NCBI RefSeq assembly: GCF_014203355.1
Contig: NZ_JACHIR010000001.1
Span: 124,001-188,000 of the forward strand
DNA: 64,000 nt
From: Kutzneria kofuensis
GTDB lineage: Bacteria; Actinomycetota; Actinomycetes; Mycobacteriales; Pseudonocardiaceae
Direction: 5' to 3'
Below are positions 54,384-62,713 of the stretch, in pieces. The translations under genes and the position numbers were made by a program. Each line of letters begins with the position of its first letter. Position 1 is the first letter of the stretch. The notes beneath the pieces are model-generated. The model was given only the letters and a program-made list of their open reading frames with translations, ran no database searches and had not been told where the DNA came from.

Positions 54384-55121
54384 GATCCAGTCGGCGTAGA
54401 ACGGCACACTCGTGTAGATGCCGGCCTTCTCCACGCACGGGTGGCTCTGGCCGTGGCTGGTGGCGCCGACCAGCAGCCACCGGCCACCGGCCTCGACCAC
54501 TGCCGGCCCGCCCGAGTCGCCGTAGCACGCGTTCGCCGTGCCGCCCTTGTTGTCCGTGCACAGCTGGCGCTCCGAATCGAAGCCCGCGCCGCAGGCCGAC
54601 GGGTCGGCCGTGGTGGTGTCGAGTTGCTGGAGCGTCACCGGGTCGTCGCAGCCGTGCGTCATGCAGGTGCTCCCCCAGCCCATTTCGCGGATTTTCGCGC
54701 CGGTCGGCGGCCCCGCGCCGATCGCGATGGGCGTGGCATGGACCGGTTTCGCCAGGTGCACGAGGGCGATGTCGTTGTGCAAGTTGGTGTCCCAGCCCTC
54801 ATGCCGGACGAACCTGTCCGCCTCGACCAGCTCGCCGCCCTGTGTTCGGTCGGTGGAGCCGATCCGGAACTGCCACTGCGCGGGATTCTCCACCCCGAGC
54901 GTGTCCGGATCGGTCACGCAGTGCCCGGCCGTGACGAGCCATCGCGGGCTGATCAGCGACGCGCCGCAGTGGTGGTTGCCGTTCTTGCTCTGCATGGACG
55001 CCATGAAGCCGTAGGTCTCGGTCGCGTCCGTGCCGCCGACGATCGCCGCCGCGGGCGCCGTCGATCCCAGCGTGGCCGCCGCGCCGACCAACAAGGCAAA
55101 GGTGAGGCATCGTTTCCTCAT
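54366..55121 (-). CDS. Secreted trypsin-fold (S1) serine protease
   Basis: A 251-residue S1 peptidase. After a signal peptide (RKRCLTFALLVGAAATLGSTAPA), the mature N terminus is IVGGTDATETYG, so almost no propeptide is present. The triad is His in VTAGHC, Asp in HNDIALV and Ser in CYGDSGGP. The residue six before the catalytic Ser, Asp189 in trypsin, is Asn here (NACYGDSGG), so trypsin-like Arg/Lys preference is not expected. The ATG has GAAGGGAAG upstream. An upstream GTG would add five residues. Confidence 0.9.
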   Translation of the reverse strand: MRKRCLTFALLVGAAATLGSTAPAAAIVGGTDATETYGFMASMQSKNGNHHCGASLISPRWLVTAGHCVTDPDTLGVENPAQWQFRIGSTDRTQGGELVEADRFVRHEGWDTNLHNDIALVHLAKPVHATPIAIGAGPPTGAKIREMGWGSTCMTHGCDDPVTLQQLDTTTADPSACGAGFDSERQLCTDNKGGTANACYGDSGGPAVVEAGGRWLLVGATSHGQSHPCVEKAGIYTSVPFYADWIAAHTE

Positions 55122-55188
55122 AGCGCTTCCCTTCACGAGGTCCTGCGGCGATCATGCCCAGGAACGGCTGAACGGTTCCTGAAGCAAC

Positions 55189-55204
55189 CTGAAGAATGCT
55201 TCAG
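55189..55204. promoter_or_regulatory. Inverted repeat CTGAAG-N4-CTTCAG
   Basis: Perfect 6-bp-arm palindrome; a further CCTGAAG lies ten bases upstream as a direct repeat. It precedes TACATT (55209-55214) and the methyltransferase gene, and may be an operator. Confidence 0.45.
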
Positions 55205-55246
55205 TGAGTACATTGTGGACATCCAGTCCCCGGCGAAAGGCGTGCG

Positions 55247-56245
55247 GTGACCCAGGAACGAGTGGCACTGGCCATGCAGGCCCGGCAGCGGCTGGAGGAC
55301 CTGCGCGCCGGGGCGCAGTTCCTGAGCCTGCTGACGGCCGTGCACGAGAAGGGCTGGACGGAGTTCCTCGCCCAGTCACGGACCGTGGACGAACTGGCCG
55401 ATTTCGCCGGACTGCCGGGGGCGCGCGTGCAGGACGTGCTGACGGCGCTGGAAGCGAACGGCGTGGTCGAGCAGGAGGACGGCAAGGCGCGGCTGACCGA
55501 CCCGTTCGCGGCCGTCACGGCCGACGACGCCTGGATCCCGCTCGGCGACGAGCTGGCACAGATCAAGTTGGAGGCTCGGCAGGTCCGTGCCGCGGTCGAG
55601 GAGCCCGGGCCGCTGTCGCTGACCGAGGACGACGCGCTCGTGGTCGCCAACGCCGTCGGCGGCCACGCCACCGACGTCAGCCGGGCGCTGTACGCGCAGC
55701 TCCTGGCCCAGGTGCCCGAGATGCCGGAGATGGTTCGCGCCGGCCGGTGGCTGGATGTGGGGTGCGGCGTCGCCTGTGCCACCTTCACGCTCGCCACGAC
55801 ATTCCCGGAGATGCGGTCCGTGGCGGTCGAGCTGGTGCCGCCGGTCGCCGCCGAGGCCGTGCGCCGGGCCGAGGCCCACGGCGTGGCCGACCGCGTCGAG
55901 ATCCGCCGGATGGACGCCCGTGACGTGCCGGAGCGGGACGAGTTCGTCGGCGCCTTCTGGGCGCAGCCGTTCTTCCCGGAGGCGAGCCGGCCCGCCGTGC
56001 TGGCGATGATCCTCCGTGCGCTCAAGCCCGGCGGGGTGTTGTTCCTGCAGGAGCTGGAGGCCGTGCCGACCGAGGAGGGCCGGCCCGCCTACGCCGTCCG
56101 CCGCCTGATCGGCCGCGGCCTGGGTGCGCGGTTCGGTCCGACCGCGGAGGACCTGGCCGAGGAGGCCGAGGCCGCCGGCTTCGCGCTGGACCGCATCGCC
56201 GACACCGATTTCGGCCGGATGGTGATCCTGCGCAAGCCGGCGTGA
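55247..56245 (+). CDS. SAM-dependent methyltransferase with N-terminal winged helix
   Basis: A 332-residue protein: residues 1-85 form the winged-helix dimerisation domain found in O-methyltransferases (TVDELADFAGLPGARVQDVLTALEANGVV), and residues about 160-300 the class I methyltransferase domain (motif I WLDVGCGVACATFTLA; RALKPGGVLFLQELEA). The layout suits small-molecule methylation. It starts at GTG 55247. It is divergent from the protease and convergent with the cupin gene. The substrate is unknown. Confidence 0.87.
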   Translation: MTQERVALAMQARQRLEDLRAGAQFLSLLTAVHEKGWTEFLAQSRTVDELADFAGLPGARVQDVLTALEANGVVEQEDGKARLTDPFAAVTADDAWIPLGDELAQIKLEARQVRAAVEEPGPLSLTEDDALVVANAVGGHATDVSRALYAQLLAQVPEMPEMVRAGRWLDVGCGVACATFTLATTFPEMRSVAVELVPPVAAEAVRRAEAHGVADRVEIRRMDARDVPERDEFVGAFWAQPFFPEASRPAVLAMILRALKPGGVLFLQELEAVPTEEGRPAYAVRRLIGRGLGARFGPTAEDLAEEAEAAGFALDRIADTDFGRMVILRKPA

Positions 56246-56251
56246 GGCCAC

Positions 56252-56767
56252 TCAGTGGTTCGGCGGGGTCAGGCCGTAGCGGGCGACGATGTCGTCGAGC
56301 CACTCGGGGTTGCCGTACGTGAGGCCGTAGCGGGAAGCCAGCTCGGCGAACTCGGCCGTCTCGTGCAGCGCCGTCCCGGCCGGGGGCCGCACGGTGACGA
56401 GCAGCTCGCCGAGCTCTCGGAAGTAGCTCTCGAAGCCGCCCGGGGCGATGACCTCGAGGATGCGGCCGGGCTTGTCGGTGGCGTTCCACATGGCGTGCAT
56501 CTGGCCGCGGGGCTTGGTGATGAAGCCGCCGGGGCCGAGCACGACCTCGGTGTCATCGGAGCGGAAGCCGATCTGGCCTTCGAGCACGAAGGAGTGCTCG
56601 TCCTCGCGGCTGTGCCGGTGCGGCGCGGTGATCGTGCCGACGGCGAACGGGTGCTCGACGATGGCGACGCTGCCGCCGTCCTTGCTCTCCAGCTTGAACG
56701 TGGCCCCGAAGCCGGGGATCGTCACGGATTCCCCGTCGCCGGGCTTGAGCGCGCGTGCGATGTCCAT
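56252..56767 (-). CDS. Cupin domain protein
   Basis: A 171-residue cupin with motif 1 APHRHSREDEHSFVLEGQIGFR (metal ligands His, His, Glu) and motif 2 KPRGQMHAMWN with the third His. It resembles quercetinase-like/ethylene-forming cupins with a C-terminal helical part. It starts at ATG overlapping the dsbA-like stop (TGATG), so the two are co-expressed under the TetR-type operators upstream. Function is unknown. Confidence 0.87.
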   Translation of the reverse strand: MDIARALKPGDGESVTIPGFGATFKLESKDGGSVAIVEHPFAVGTITAPHRHSREDEHSFVLEGQIGFRSDDTEVVLGPGGFITKPRGQMHAMWNATDKPGRILEVIAPGGFESYFRELGELLVTVRPPAGTALHETAEFAELASRYGLTYGNPEWLDDIVARYGLTPPNH

Positions 56768-57375
56768 CAGTTGGCCCCCAGGTTCTCGGCGTGCGGGTTC
56801 TCGGCGTGCAGGTTCTCGGCGAGCCGGTCGAATTCGGCGGGCGGCAGCAGGCCCGAGATCAGCCGACCGCCGATGAGCCAGCTGGGCGTGGCCCGAACGC
56901 CGGCTTCCGCGCCGGCGAGTTCGGCCTCGGCCAGCCAGGTCTCGGCGGTGCCGTCGGAGAGCGCTTCCCGAAGCGCGTCGACATCGATGTCGGCCCGGGC
57001 GGCGTGCCGCTCGATCACGGCGGGGTCGCCGAGGTCCTGGCCGTCGACGAAGTAGGCGTGGAACATGCGGCGGTTGAAGTCGCCGGACTTGTCGGGCGCG
57101 GTGCGCCGGATCCACTCGGCCACGGAGAGCGCTCTCCGCGTGGTGGACAGCCGCGCCGGCCAGTTCAGGGCCAGCCCGGCGGCGGCCGCCTCCCGCTCCA
57201 GGTTCTCGTACATCGGCCCCACTCGCGGACCGGCCCGCAGGCCACCCTCCGGGATCTCGGGATGGATCTGGAACGGCAGGTGCACGACCTCGATCCCGTG
57301 CCGCTCCAGGATTCCGTTGCGGTGCTGCGCGATGTAGCAGAACGGGCACATGAAGTCGAACCAGTGCCGGACCAT
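56767..57375 (-). CDS. DsbA/FrnE-like thioredoxin-fold oxidoreductase
   Basis: A 202-residue cytoplasmic DsbA-family protein of the FrnE/HCCA-isomerase-like group. The active site CPFC is in HWFDFMCPFCYIAQ at residues 10-13; the cis-proline loop is ATPSW. The C terminus has an odd NLHAENPHAENLGAN repeat, encoded by three 15-base repeats (56781-56825). It is upstream of and coupled to the cupin gene, and divergent from tetR with two operators between. It may reduce disulfides or isomerise a small substrate. Confidence 0.88.
   Translation of the reverse strand: MVRHWFDFMCPFCYIAQHRNGILERHGIEVVHLPFQIHPEIPEGGLRAGPRVGPMYENLEREAAAAGLALNWPARLSTTRRALSVAEWIRRTAPDKSGDFNRRMFHAYFVDGQDLGDPAVIERHAARADIDVDALREALSDGTAETWLAEAELAGAEAGVRATPSWLIGGRLISGLLPPAEFDRLAENLHAENPHAENLGAN
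56781..56825 (-). repeat. Three 15-base repeats in the dsbA-like 3' end
   Basis: Units GGTTCTCGGCGTGCG, GGTTCTCGGCGTGCA and GGTTCTCGGCGAGCC lie head to tail and encode the repeated AEN(L/P) tail. The period is a multiple of three, so copy number could change without a frameshift. Confidence 0.85.
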
Positions 57376-57399
57376 CGCGCCGCCTCCCGTCGAGGTTTC

Positions 57400-57455
57400 G
57401 TTACAAGTAACGACTGTAACCTAACCGAATCCGAGTTACAAGCAAGAGCTGTAAC
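57400..57455. promoter_or_regulatory. Two TetR-type operators GTTACA-N9-TGTAAC
   Basis: Perfect-arm 21-base palindromes at 57400-57420 and 57435-57455, 35 bases centre to centre (about 3.3 helical turns), in the divergent dsbA-tetR promoter. TACGGT at 57464-57469 is the -10 of the leaderless tetR gene. The GGAG/GGGAGG ribosome site of the dsbA-like gene lies on the other side. Confidence 0.8.
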
Positions 57456-57463
57456 CTATCCGG

Positions 57464-57469
57464 TACGGT
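57464..57469 (+). promoter_or_regulatory. -10 element TACGGT, leaderless tetR start
   Basis: Six bases separate it from the ATG at 57476. Confidence 0.5.
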
Positions 57470-57475
57470 AGGCCC

Positions 57476-58093
57476 ATGCCCCGAGCGCAGGACGACAGCG
57501 ACCGCAACGTCGGCGGGCGGCCCCGGGACGCGGCCATCGACGAGGCCATCATCCTGGCCACCCGGGACCGGCTGGTGCGGGACGGCTACTCGCGGATGAC
57601 CATCGGCGACATCGTGGCCGACGCCGGCGTGACCCGGCCGACGCTGTACCGCCGCTGGGCCACCAAGTTCGACCTCGTGGTGGACGCGCTCGACTACGGC
57701 TTCCGCCGGCAGCGCGACATGTACACCGTCGATCTGGCCGGGCTGGAGCCGCGGGAGGCGCTGGTCGAGGCGGTGAGGCGGCTCGATCCAACCTACTTCA
57801 ACCCCGATGCCATGGTGCTGATGGGCAACTTCGCCGGCGAGGCCATCCGCACCCCCGAGCTGCTCGACATCCTGCGCACGCACGCCGTCGAGCCCCGCGT
57901 CTCGCTGGTCGAGGACGTGCTGGCCCAGCTCCAGGAGCGCGGCGCCGTCCGCGACGGCATCGACCCGCACACCATCGCGATCATGTGTTTCGGCAGCTAC
58001 TTCGCCGCCTTCTACCGCGGCGAGCCGACCAAGGACCTTCCCGACCGCGTGGTGGCCGTGCTGTGGCCGGCGATCGCCGCCGACCAGGGGTGA
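57476..58093 (+). CDS. TetR family transcriptional regulator
   Basis: A 205-residue TetR regulator. The HTH is MTIGDIVADAGVTRPTLYRRWATKFDLVVDAL; the C-terminal domain is of the TetR_C type seen in many actinomycete regulators of unknown ligand. Two operators lie upstream; it probably represses itself (with the nitroreductase and hydrolase) and the divergent dsbA-cupin pair. Confidence 0.92.
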   Translation: MPRAQDDSDRNVGGRPRDAAIDEAIILATRDRLVRDGYSRMTIGDIVADAGVTRPTLYRRWATKFDLVVDALDYGFRRQRDMYTVDLAGLEPREALVEAVRRLDPTYFNPDAMVLMGNFAGEAIRTPELLDILRTHAVEPRVSLVEDVLAQLQERGAVRDGIDPHTIAIMCFGSYFAAFYRGEPTKDLPDRVVAVLWPAIAADQG

Positions 58094-58095
58094 TC

Positions 58096-58761
58096 ATGGA
58101 CGTGCGCGAGGCGCTCTACACCACCCGCATGATGCGCCGGATGCGGCCGGACCCGATTCCGGTCGACGTGCAGGGCCGCATCCTCGACGCCGCGATCCGC
58201 GCCCCCAACGGCGGCAACGCCCAGCGCTGGCACTTCCTCGCCGTGGACGATCCGGCGCTGAAGGCCGAGCTCGCGACCCTGTACCGGACCGCCCGGGAGC
58301 GCGAATACGCCGAGATCGACGCCGGCACGCTCGGCCGGACCCGGCACGACCCCGTCGCGCACGCCGAGACGCTCGGCCGGATCAAGAAGTCCGGCGACTA
58401 CTTCACCGAGCACTTCGAGGAGATCCCGCTGCTGCTGTTCGTGTTCGCCATCGACGACCACGGCGGCGCCAACATCTACCCCGCCATCTGGAGCGCCCTG
58501 CTCGCCGCCCGTGCCGAGGGTGTCGGCGGCACGATCACCACCGTGCTGCGGTACCAGGCCGACGAGGTCGTCAAGCTGCTCGGCGTGCCCACGGACGAGG
58601 GCTGGCAGATGACCGCCATGCTCGCGCTCGGCTACCCCCTCGGCCGCTGGGGCGTCGCCGCCAATCGCCGCCCCGTGCACGAGGTGAGCAGCCGCAACCG
58701 GTGGGATCGCCCGTACACGCCGGAAATCCCGTCGCCGCTGTGGGGGACGTCCGGTGATTGA
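58096..58761 (+). CDS. Nitroreductase family protein
   Basis: A 221-residue FMN-dependent nitroreductase-fold protein. TTRMMRRMRPDPIP is the usual N-terminal FMN-phosphate-binding stretch (paired arginines), and RAPNGGNAQRWHFLAVDD follows; GYPLGRWG is near the C terminus. It reduces nitro, quinone or flavin-like substrates with NAD(P)H. ATG 58096 has AGGGG upstream. An alternative GTG at 58090 overlaps the tetR stop. It is in the tetR operon. Confidence 0.9.
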   Translation: MDVREALYTTRMMRRMRPDPIPVDVQGRILDAAIRAPNGGNAQRWHFLAVDDPALKAELATLYRTAREREYAEIDAGTLGRTRHDPVAHAETLGRIKKSGDYFTEHFEEIPLLLFVFAIDDHGGANIYPAIWSALLAARAEGVGGTITTVLRYQADEVVKLLGVPTDEGWQMTAMLALGYPLGRWGVAANRRPVHEVSSRNRWDRPYTPEIPSPLWGTSGD

Positions 58762-59500
58762 GCTCTCCCGCACCCTCGACCTCTACCCTGCCCCCGATCC
58801 CGATGCGCCGCTCGTCCTCTACATCCACGGCGGCGGTTGGCAGCACGGAGACAAGGCCGACGACGCCGCGAACCGGTTGGCCCCCATGGCGGCGTTGGGG
58901 GTGAACGTGGCATCGGTGAACTACCGTTTGGCCCCCGGGACCACGTTTCCGGGGCCGGTGCACGACGTGAAGGGCGCCGTCCGCTGGCTACGGGCCAACG
59001 GCGAGAAGTTCGGGCTCCGTACCGAGAAGATCGGGGTCTGGGGCGCGTCGGCCGGGGCGTACCTGGGCTCGCTGCTGGCGCTGACGCCGGGACGGTTCGA
59101 AGGCGAAGGCAACCTGGACCGGTCGAGCGCGGTGCAGGCGGCCGTGCACTGGTTCGGCCAGGCCGACCTGGCGGTGTCGGCGTCACGGAGCGCCATCGAG
59201 GCCCGGCTGCTGCCTTTCGCGTTCGAGCAGGCCTTCCTGGGCGGCGACACGGCCAAGGCGGCGGACCTGAGCCTGCTGCGACACGTGTCCCCTCAGGCGC
59301 CGCCGTTCCTGATCTCCCACGGCGACCGGGACCGGATCATCCCGCCGTCGGAGAGCCAGGCGCTGCACGACGCGCTGAGCCGGTCCGGTGTGGACAGTCG
59401 TTTCCTGCTGCTGGGCGGCGCGGGCCATGAGGACCCGGCATTCGACAGTCCGGCCTCCCTGGCCATGACGGCCGCCTGGCTGCGGACCATGCTGGGCTAG
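58754..59500 (+). CDS. Alpha/beta hydrolase (carboxylesterase/BD-FAE type)
   Basis: A 248-residue hydrolase of the HSL/BD-FAE group. The oxyanion motif is YIHGGGWQHGD, the nucleophile GASAG, the acid in HGDRDRIIP and the His in GGAGHEDP. GTG 58754 overlaps the nitroreductase end by eight bases, so it belongs to the tetR operon. Its 3' end overlaps the convergent membrane protein gene by four bases. Confidence 0.9.
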   Translation: MIELSRTLDLYPAPDPDAPLVLYIHGGGWQHGDKADDAANRLAPMAALGVNVASVNYRLAPGTTFPGPVHDVKGAVRWLRANGEKFGLRTEKIGVWGASAGAYLGSLLALTPGRFEGEGNLDRSSAVQAAVHWFGQADLAVSASRSAIEARLLPFAFEQAFLGGDTAKAADLSLLRHVSPQAPPFLISHGDRDRIIPPSESQALHDALSRSGVDSRFLLLGGAGHEDPAFDSPASLAMTAAWLRTMLG

Positions 59501-60570
59501 TCGGCCAGCCAGCGTCGCCAGACGGCCACGTGCAGGATCACGGCCAGGCTCAAGGCGTTCAGGGTGGCGTGCGTGGACCAGCTCAGCGCCTGCCGCTCCG
59601 GCACACCAAGCGAGCCAGCGACGACAGGCAGAACCGACGACAGCACGGCCGTAGACACGACCACCAACACCAGGACAAGGCTGCGGCCAGGGACCTCGGT
59701 GAGCCGGATCGCCGGCCACGCCTCGAAAAGCATCGCCACCACGAGAATGGACCCGATCGCGGCGCCGGACACCTCGGCGATCCGACCGGGCTCCCAGCCG
59801 AGAACGTGCTCGGCGAACAGGTAGCTGACCCAGCCGCAGGCGACGACGGAGAGGTGGGCGGTCGCCAGGCGGAGGCCACGCCGGCGGATCCGGGCGAACG
59901 GCCAGCCGCGCAAGGCCACGTACCAGACCATCTGCCAGACCCCGAGCGCCGCGAACCAGCTGGCGTACGACTCGCCGGCCACCACACCGGCCGTCACGAG
60001 TCCACTGTAGAGCGCATAGCCGACGACCCCGCAGAGGACCAACGCCGCGACACCGGACCCGATCCGGCCGAACCCGCGCAGCGGCCAGCACTCGCCGACC
60101 AGCGTGAGCTGGAGGATGGCCCCGAAGATGCCGACCGCCAGGGGCACGGTCTCCGACAGCGACGGATGCCCCGGAGCGGGCGCGAAAATCCCTTGCAGGT
60201 CAACGCCTTCGACCAACGCCTGGCCGACGGTCGCCAACAGCACGCCGCCGACGGCGACGATCACCGTGTCGCCCAACCCCGACCAGCCGCCGGTCAGCAA
60301 CGAGCCCGGCCAGTCCTGCCACCAGAACGCGATCATGGCGACGACGGGCAGCGCGAACGTCAGCAGCGGACCGAGCACCGTCAGCGAGTGCACCGGCCCG
60401 CCCCAGCCGACGGCCAGCAACACCGACGCCGGAATCACGAACAGCAGGCCCAGCAGCCCGCGCCGCGGCTGGGCCCGCCGGGCCTCGGCGAGCGCCTCGG
60501 GACTCATCGCGTCCGGGGCGCTCACCGAGGGGCGACTCGCGACCTCGGCTTCGACGACGTCAGATGACAT
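59497..60570 (-). CDS. Integral membrane protein of unknown function
   Basis: A 357-residue protein with about nine hydrophobic spans after a charged 35-residue N terminus. The segments GWGGPVHSLTVLGPLLTFALP and VVACGWVSYLFAEHVLGWEPG are notable, but no family was recognised. Its start lies inside the 3' end of the molybdopterin-subunit gene (11-base overlap), so it is the last gene of that operon and may serve it or simply be co-transcribed. Confidence 0.8.
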   Translation of the reverse strand: MSSDVVEAEVASRPSVSAPDAMSPEALAEARRAQPRRGLLGLLFVIPASVLLAVGWGGPVHSLTVLGPLLTFALPVVAMIAFWWQDWPGSLLTGGWSGLGDTVIVAVGGVLLATVGQALVEGVDLQGIFAPAPGHPSLSETVPLAVGIFGAILQLTLVGECWPLRGFGRIGSGVAALVLCGVVGYALYSGLVTAGVVAGESYASWFAALGVWQMVWYVALRGWPFARIRRRGLRLATAHLSVVACGWVSYLFAEHVLGWEPGRIAEVSGAAIGSILVVAMLFEAWPAIRLTEVPGRSLVLVLVVVSTAVLSSVLPVVAGSLGVPERQALSWSTHATLNALSLAVILHVAVWRRWLAD

Positions 60571-62713
60571 GCTCGATCCGGATCGGCAGTCTGTGGTGCC
60601 GCTTGCCGGTCGCGTGGTGCACGGCGTTGGCCACGGCCGCCGCCGCGCCGACCATCGACACCTCGCCCAGCCCCTTCACCCCCACCGGGTTGAACTGGTA
60701 GTCCGGCTTGTCGATGAAGTCCACGTCGATCCGGTGCACGTCGGCGTTCACCATCACCGGGTACTCCTCCAGCGTGGAGTTCAGGAACCCGCCGAACCGG
60801 TCATCCACCATGGTTTCCTCACGCAGTGCGGCGCCGATGCCCCAGATCACGCCGCCGCGTACCTGGCTGGCGGCGGTCACCGGGCTGGCGACCCGGCCGC
60901 AGTCGGCGACGCTGACCACCCGCGGCACGCGAATGCGGCACGTGGTCGGCTCCACGTGGACCTCGACGAAGTGCGCGATCCAGCTGAACGTGACGAAGCC
61001 GGGGAACACCGGTCCGGCGATGGCCAGGTGGCCGACCTTGGACTGCGCCAACGCATCCGCCGTCTGGCCGGGGCCGAGCGACTCCACCGACACCTGCACC
61101 GGGTGCCCGACGTGGGCGACGGCCGTGGCGACGTCGACGTCACCGGTGTCGGAGACGTTGAGGTGCTTGCGCAGCTCCTGCAGTCCGGAGTGGACGGCCG
61201 GCAGCGCGGTCGCCGTGCCCCACGAACCGGCCGTGAGGTGCTGGGTGCCGACCGTGGTGTCGCCGACCTGCACGGTCACGTCGGTCACGGGGATGCCGAG
61301 ATCACGGGCCACGAGGAGCGCGATGGTGGACCGGATGCCTTGCCCCATCTCGTGTCCGTCGACGGCGACGGTCACCCGGCCGTCGGTGTCGGCGGTGAGC
61401 GTCGCGACGGCGGCGGCCACGTTGCCGGGGTAGTTGCCGATGGCCACGCCCCAACCCACGAGCGACCCGTCCTCGGCCCGCATCGAACCCGGCTCGGGGT
61501 TGCGACCCGACCAACCGAACAGCTCCGCGCCGCGGCGCAGACAGTCGCCGACGTGGCGGCTGGAGAACGGCAAGCCGGTGATCGGGTCCGTCTCGGTGTC
61601 ATTGGCCAGCCGCAGTTCGACCGGATCCCGGCCGACGGCGTGGGCGAGTTCGTCCACCGCTTGCTCGAACGCGAACATCGACGGACTCTCGAACGGCGCC
61701 CGCATGTAGCCCGGCGTCTGGACGTCGGTCTGCACGAGGCGTTGCCGCCCGCGGAAGGCCGAGTAGCCGTACAGCCGACCGGTGACCTCGGTGTGCATGG
61801 CGATGAACAGGTCGTGGCGGGAGGTCTGCTGGTCGACCTCGTGCACGGCGGCCAGGATCTTGCCGGTCGCGTCCGCGCCGAGCCGGATCCGGTGCTTGCT
61901 GGCCGGCCGGAAGCTGCCGTTGTGGAAGGTCTGGGTGCGGGCCAGCACGAGCTTCACCGGGCGGCCCAGCCGGCGCGACACCGCCGCCAGCGGTGCGATG
62001 TGGACCAGCAGCGAGTTCTTCTGGCCGAAACCGCCGCCGACGTACGGCGACCGCACCTCGACGTTCGCCGCGTCGATGCCGAGCTGCTGGGCCAGCCCGA
62101 ACCGCAGGGCGTTGGCGTTCTGGGTGCCTTCGTGCACGACCAGCGTGTCGCCCTGCCACTCCACGACGCCGCCGTTGAGCTCCATCGGCACGGCGTGCTG
62201 CGGCGGGTGCTCGAAGGTGCTGTCGATCCGCACCGCGCTGTTCTCGATCACCGCGTCCGCGTCGCCGACCCGGATGTCGGCCAGGAACGGCAGCGGGATC
62301 GCCTCCTCCTGGACGAGCGTGGTCGCGCCCTCGGCGTCCAGGTGCAGGGCGAACGGCTCCGGCTCGTACTCGGCGGTGATCGCCTCGGCGGCCTCGGTGG
62401 CGGCGACCGGCGTCTCCGCGACCACGATGGCGATCGGCTGGCCGCGGTAGGCGATGTGGTCGTCGGTCATCGGCTGCAGGCTCTGGAAGCCGAAGCCACC
62501 GCCCATCACGAAGCCGGGACCGGTCAGTTCGTCGAACTTCGTCTCCACGAGCAGCACGCCCGGCACGGCCCGCGCCGCGCTGGTGTCCACACGGGACAGC
62601 CGCCCGCGGCCGACCTTGGCCAGCGCCAGGGCGGCGAAGGCCATCCCGGGCAGCACGCGGTCGGCCCCGTAGAGCGCTTTCCCGGTGACCTTCTCGTACG
62701 CGTCGACCCTCAT
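60560..62713 (-). CDS. Molybdopterin-binding subunit, xanthine dehydrogenase family
   Basis: A 717-residue large subunit of a molybdenum hydroxylase. KVTGKALYGADRVLPGMAFA opens the family region; YVGGGFGQKNSLLVH is the Mo-cofactor region with the Gly-Gly-Phe-Gly loop, GSWGTATALPAVHSG follows, and the catalytic glutamate is in VKGLGEVSMVG near the C terminus. It resembles YagR/PaoC. ATG 62713 overlaps the FAD subunit stop (ATGA). Probable function is aldehyde or N-heterocycle oxidation; the substrate is unknown. Confidence 0.93.
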   Translation of the reverse strand: MRVDAYEKVTGKALYGADRVLPGMAFAALALAKVGRGRLSRVDTSAARAVPGVLLVETKFDELTGPGFVMGGGFGFQSLQPMTDDHIAYRGQPIAIVVAETPVAATEAAEAITAEYEPEPFALHLDAEGATTLVQEEAIPLPFLADIRVGDADAVIENSAVRIDSTFEHPPQHAVPMELNGGVVEWQGDTLVVHEGTQNANALRFGLAQQLGIDAANVEVRSPYVGGGFGQKNSLLVHIAPLAAVSRRLGRPVKLVLARTQTFHNGSFRPASKHRIRLGADATGKILAAVHEVDQQTSRHDLFIAMHTEVTGRLYGYSAFRGRQRLVQTDVQTPGYMRAPFESPSMFAFEQAVDELAHAVGRDPVELRLANDTETDPITGLPFSSRHVGDCLRRGAELFGWSGRNPEPGSMRAEDGSLVGWGVAIGNYPGNVAAAVATLTADTDGRVTVAVDGHEMGQGIRSTIALLVARDLGIPVTDVTVQVGDTTVGTQHLTAGSWGTATALPAVHSGLQELRKHLNVSDTGDVDVATAVAHVGHPVQVSVESLGPGQTADALAQSKVGHLAIAGPVFPGFVTFSWIAHFVEVHVEPTTCRIRVPRVVSVADCGRVASPVTAASQVRGGVIWGIGAALREETMVDDRFGGFLNSTLEEYPVMVNADVHRIDVDFIDKPDYQFNPVGVKGLGEVSMVGAAAAVANAVHHATGKRHHRLPIRIEHVI

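Noticed and set aside
55215-55250. Short upstream ORF overlapping the methyltransferase start
   Set aside because: It begins directly after the -10 hexamer, so the transcript probably starts inside it.
57123-57138. Perfect 16-base palindrome CGGAGAGCGCTCTCCG, like the LacI boxes at 51582-51707
   Set aside because: It lies inside the dsbA-like coding sequence, far from a start codon; probably coincidence in GC-rich DNA.
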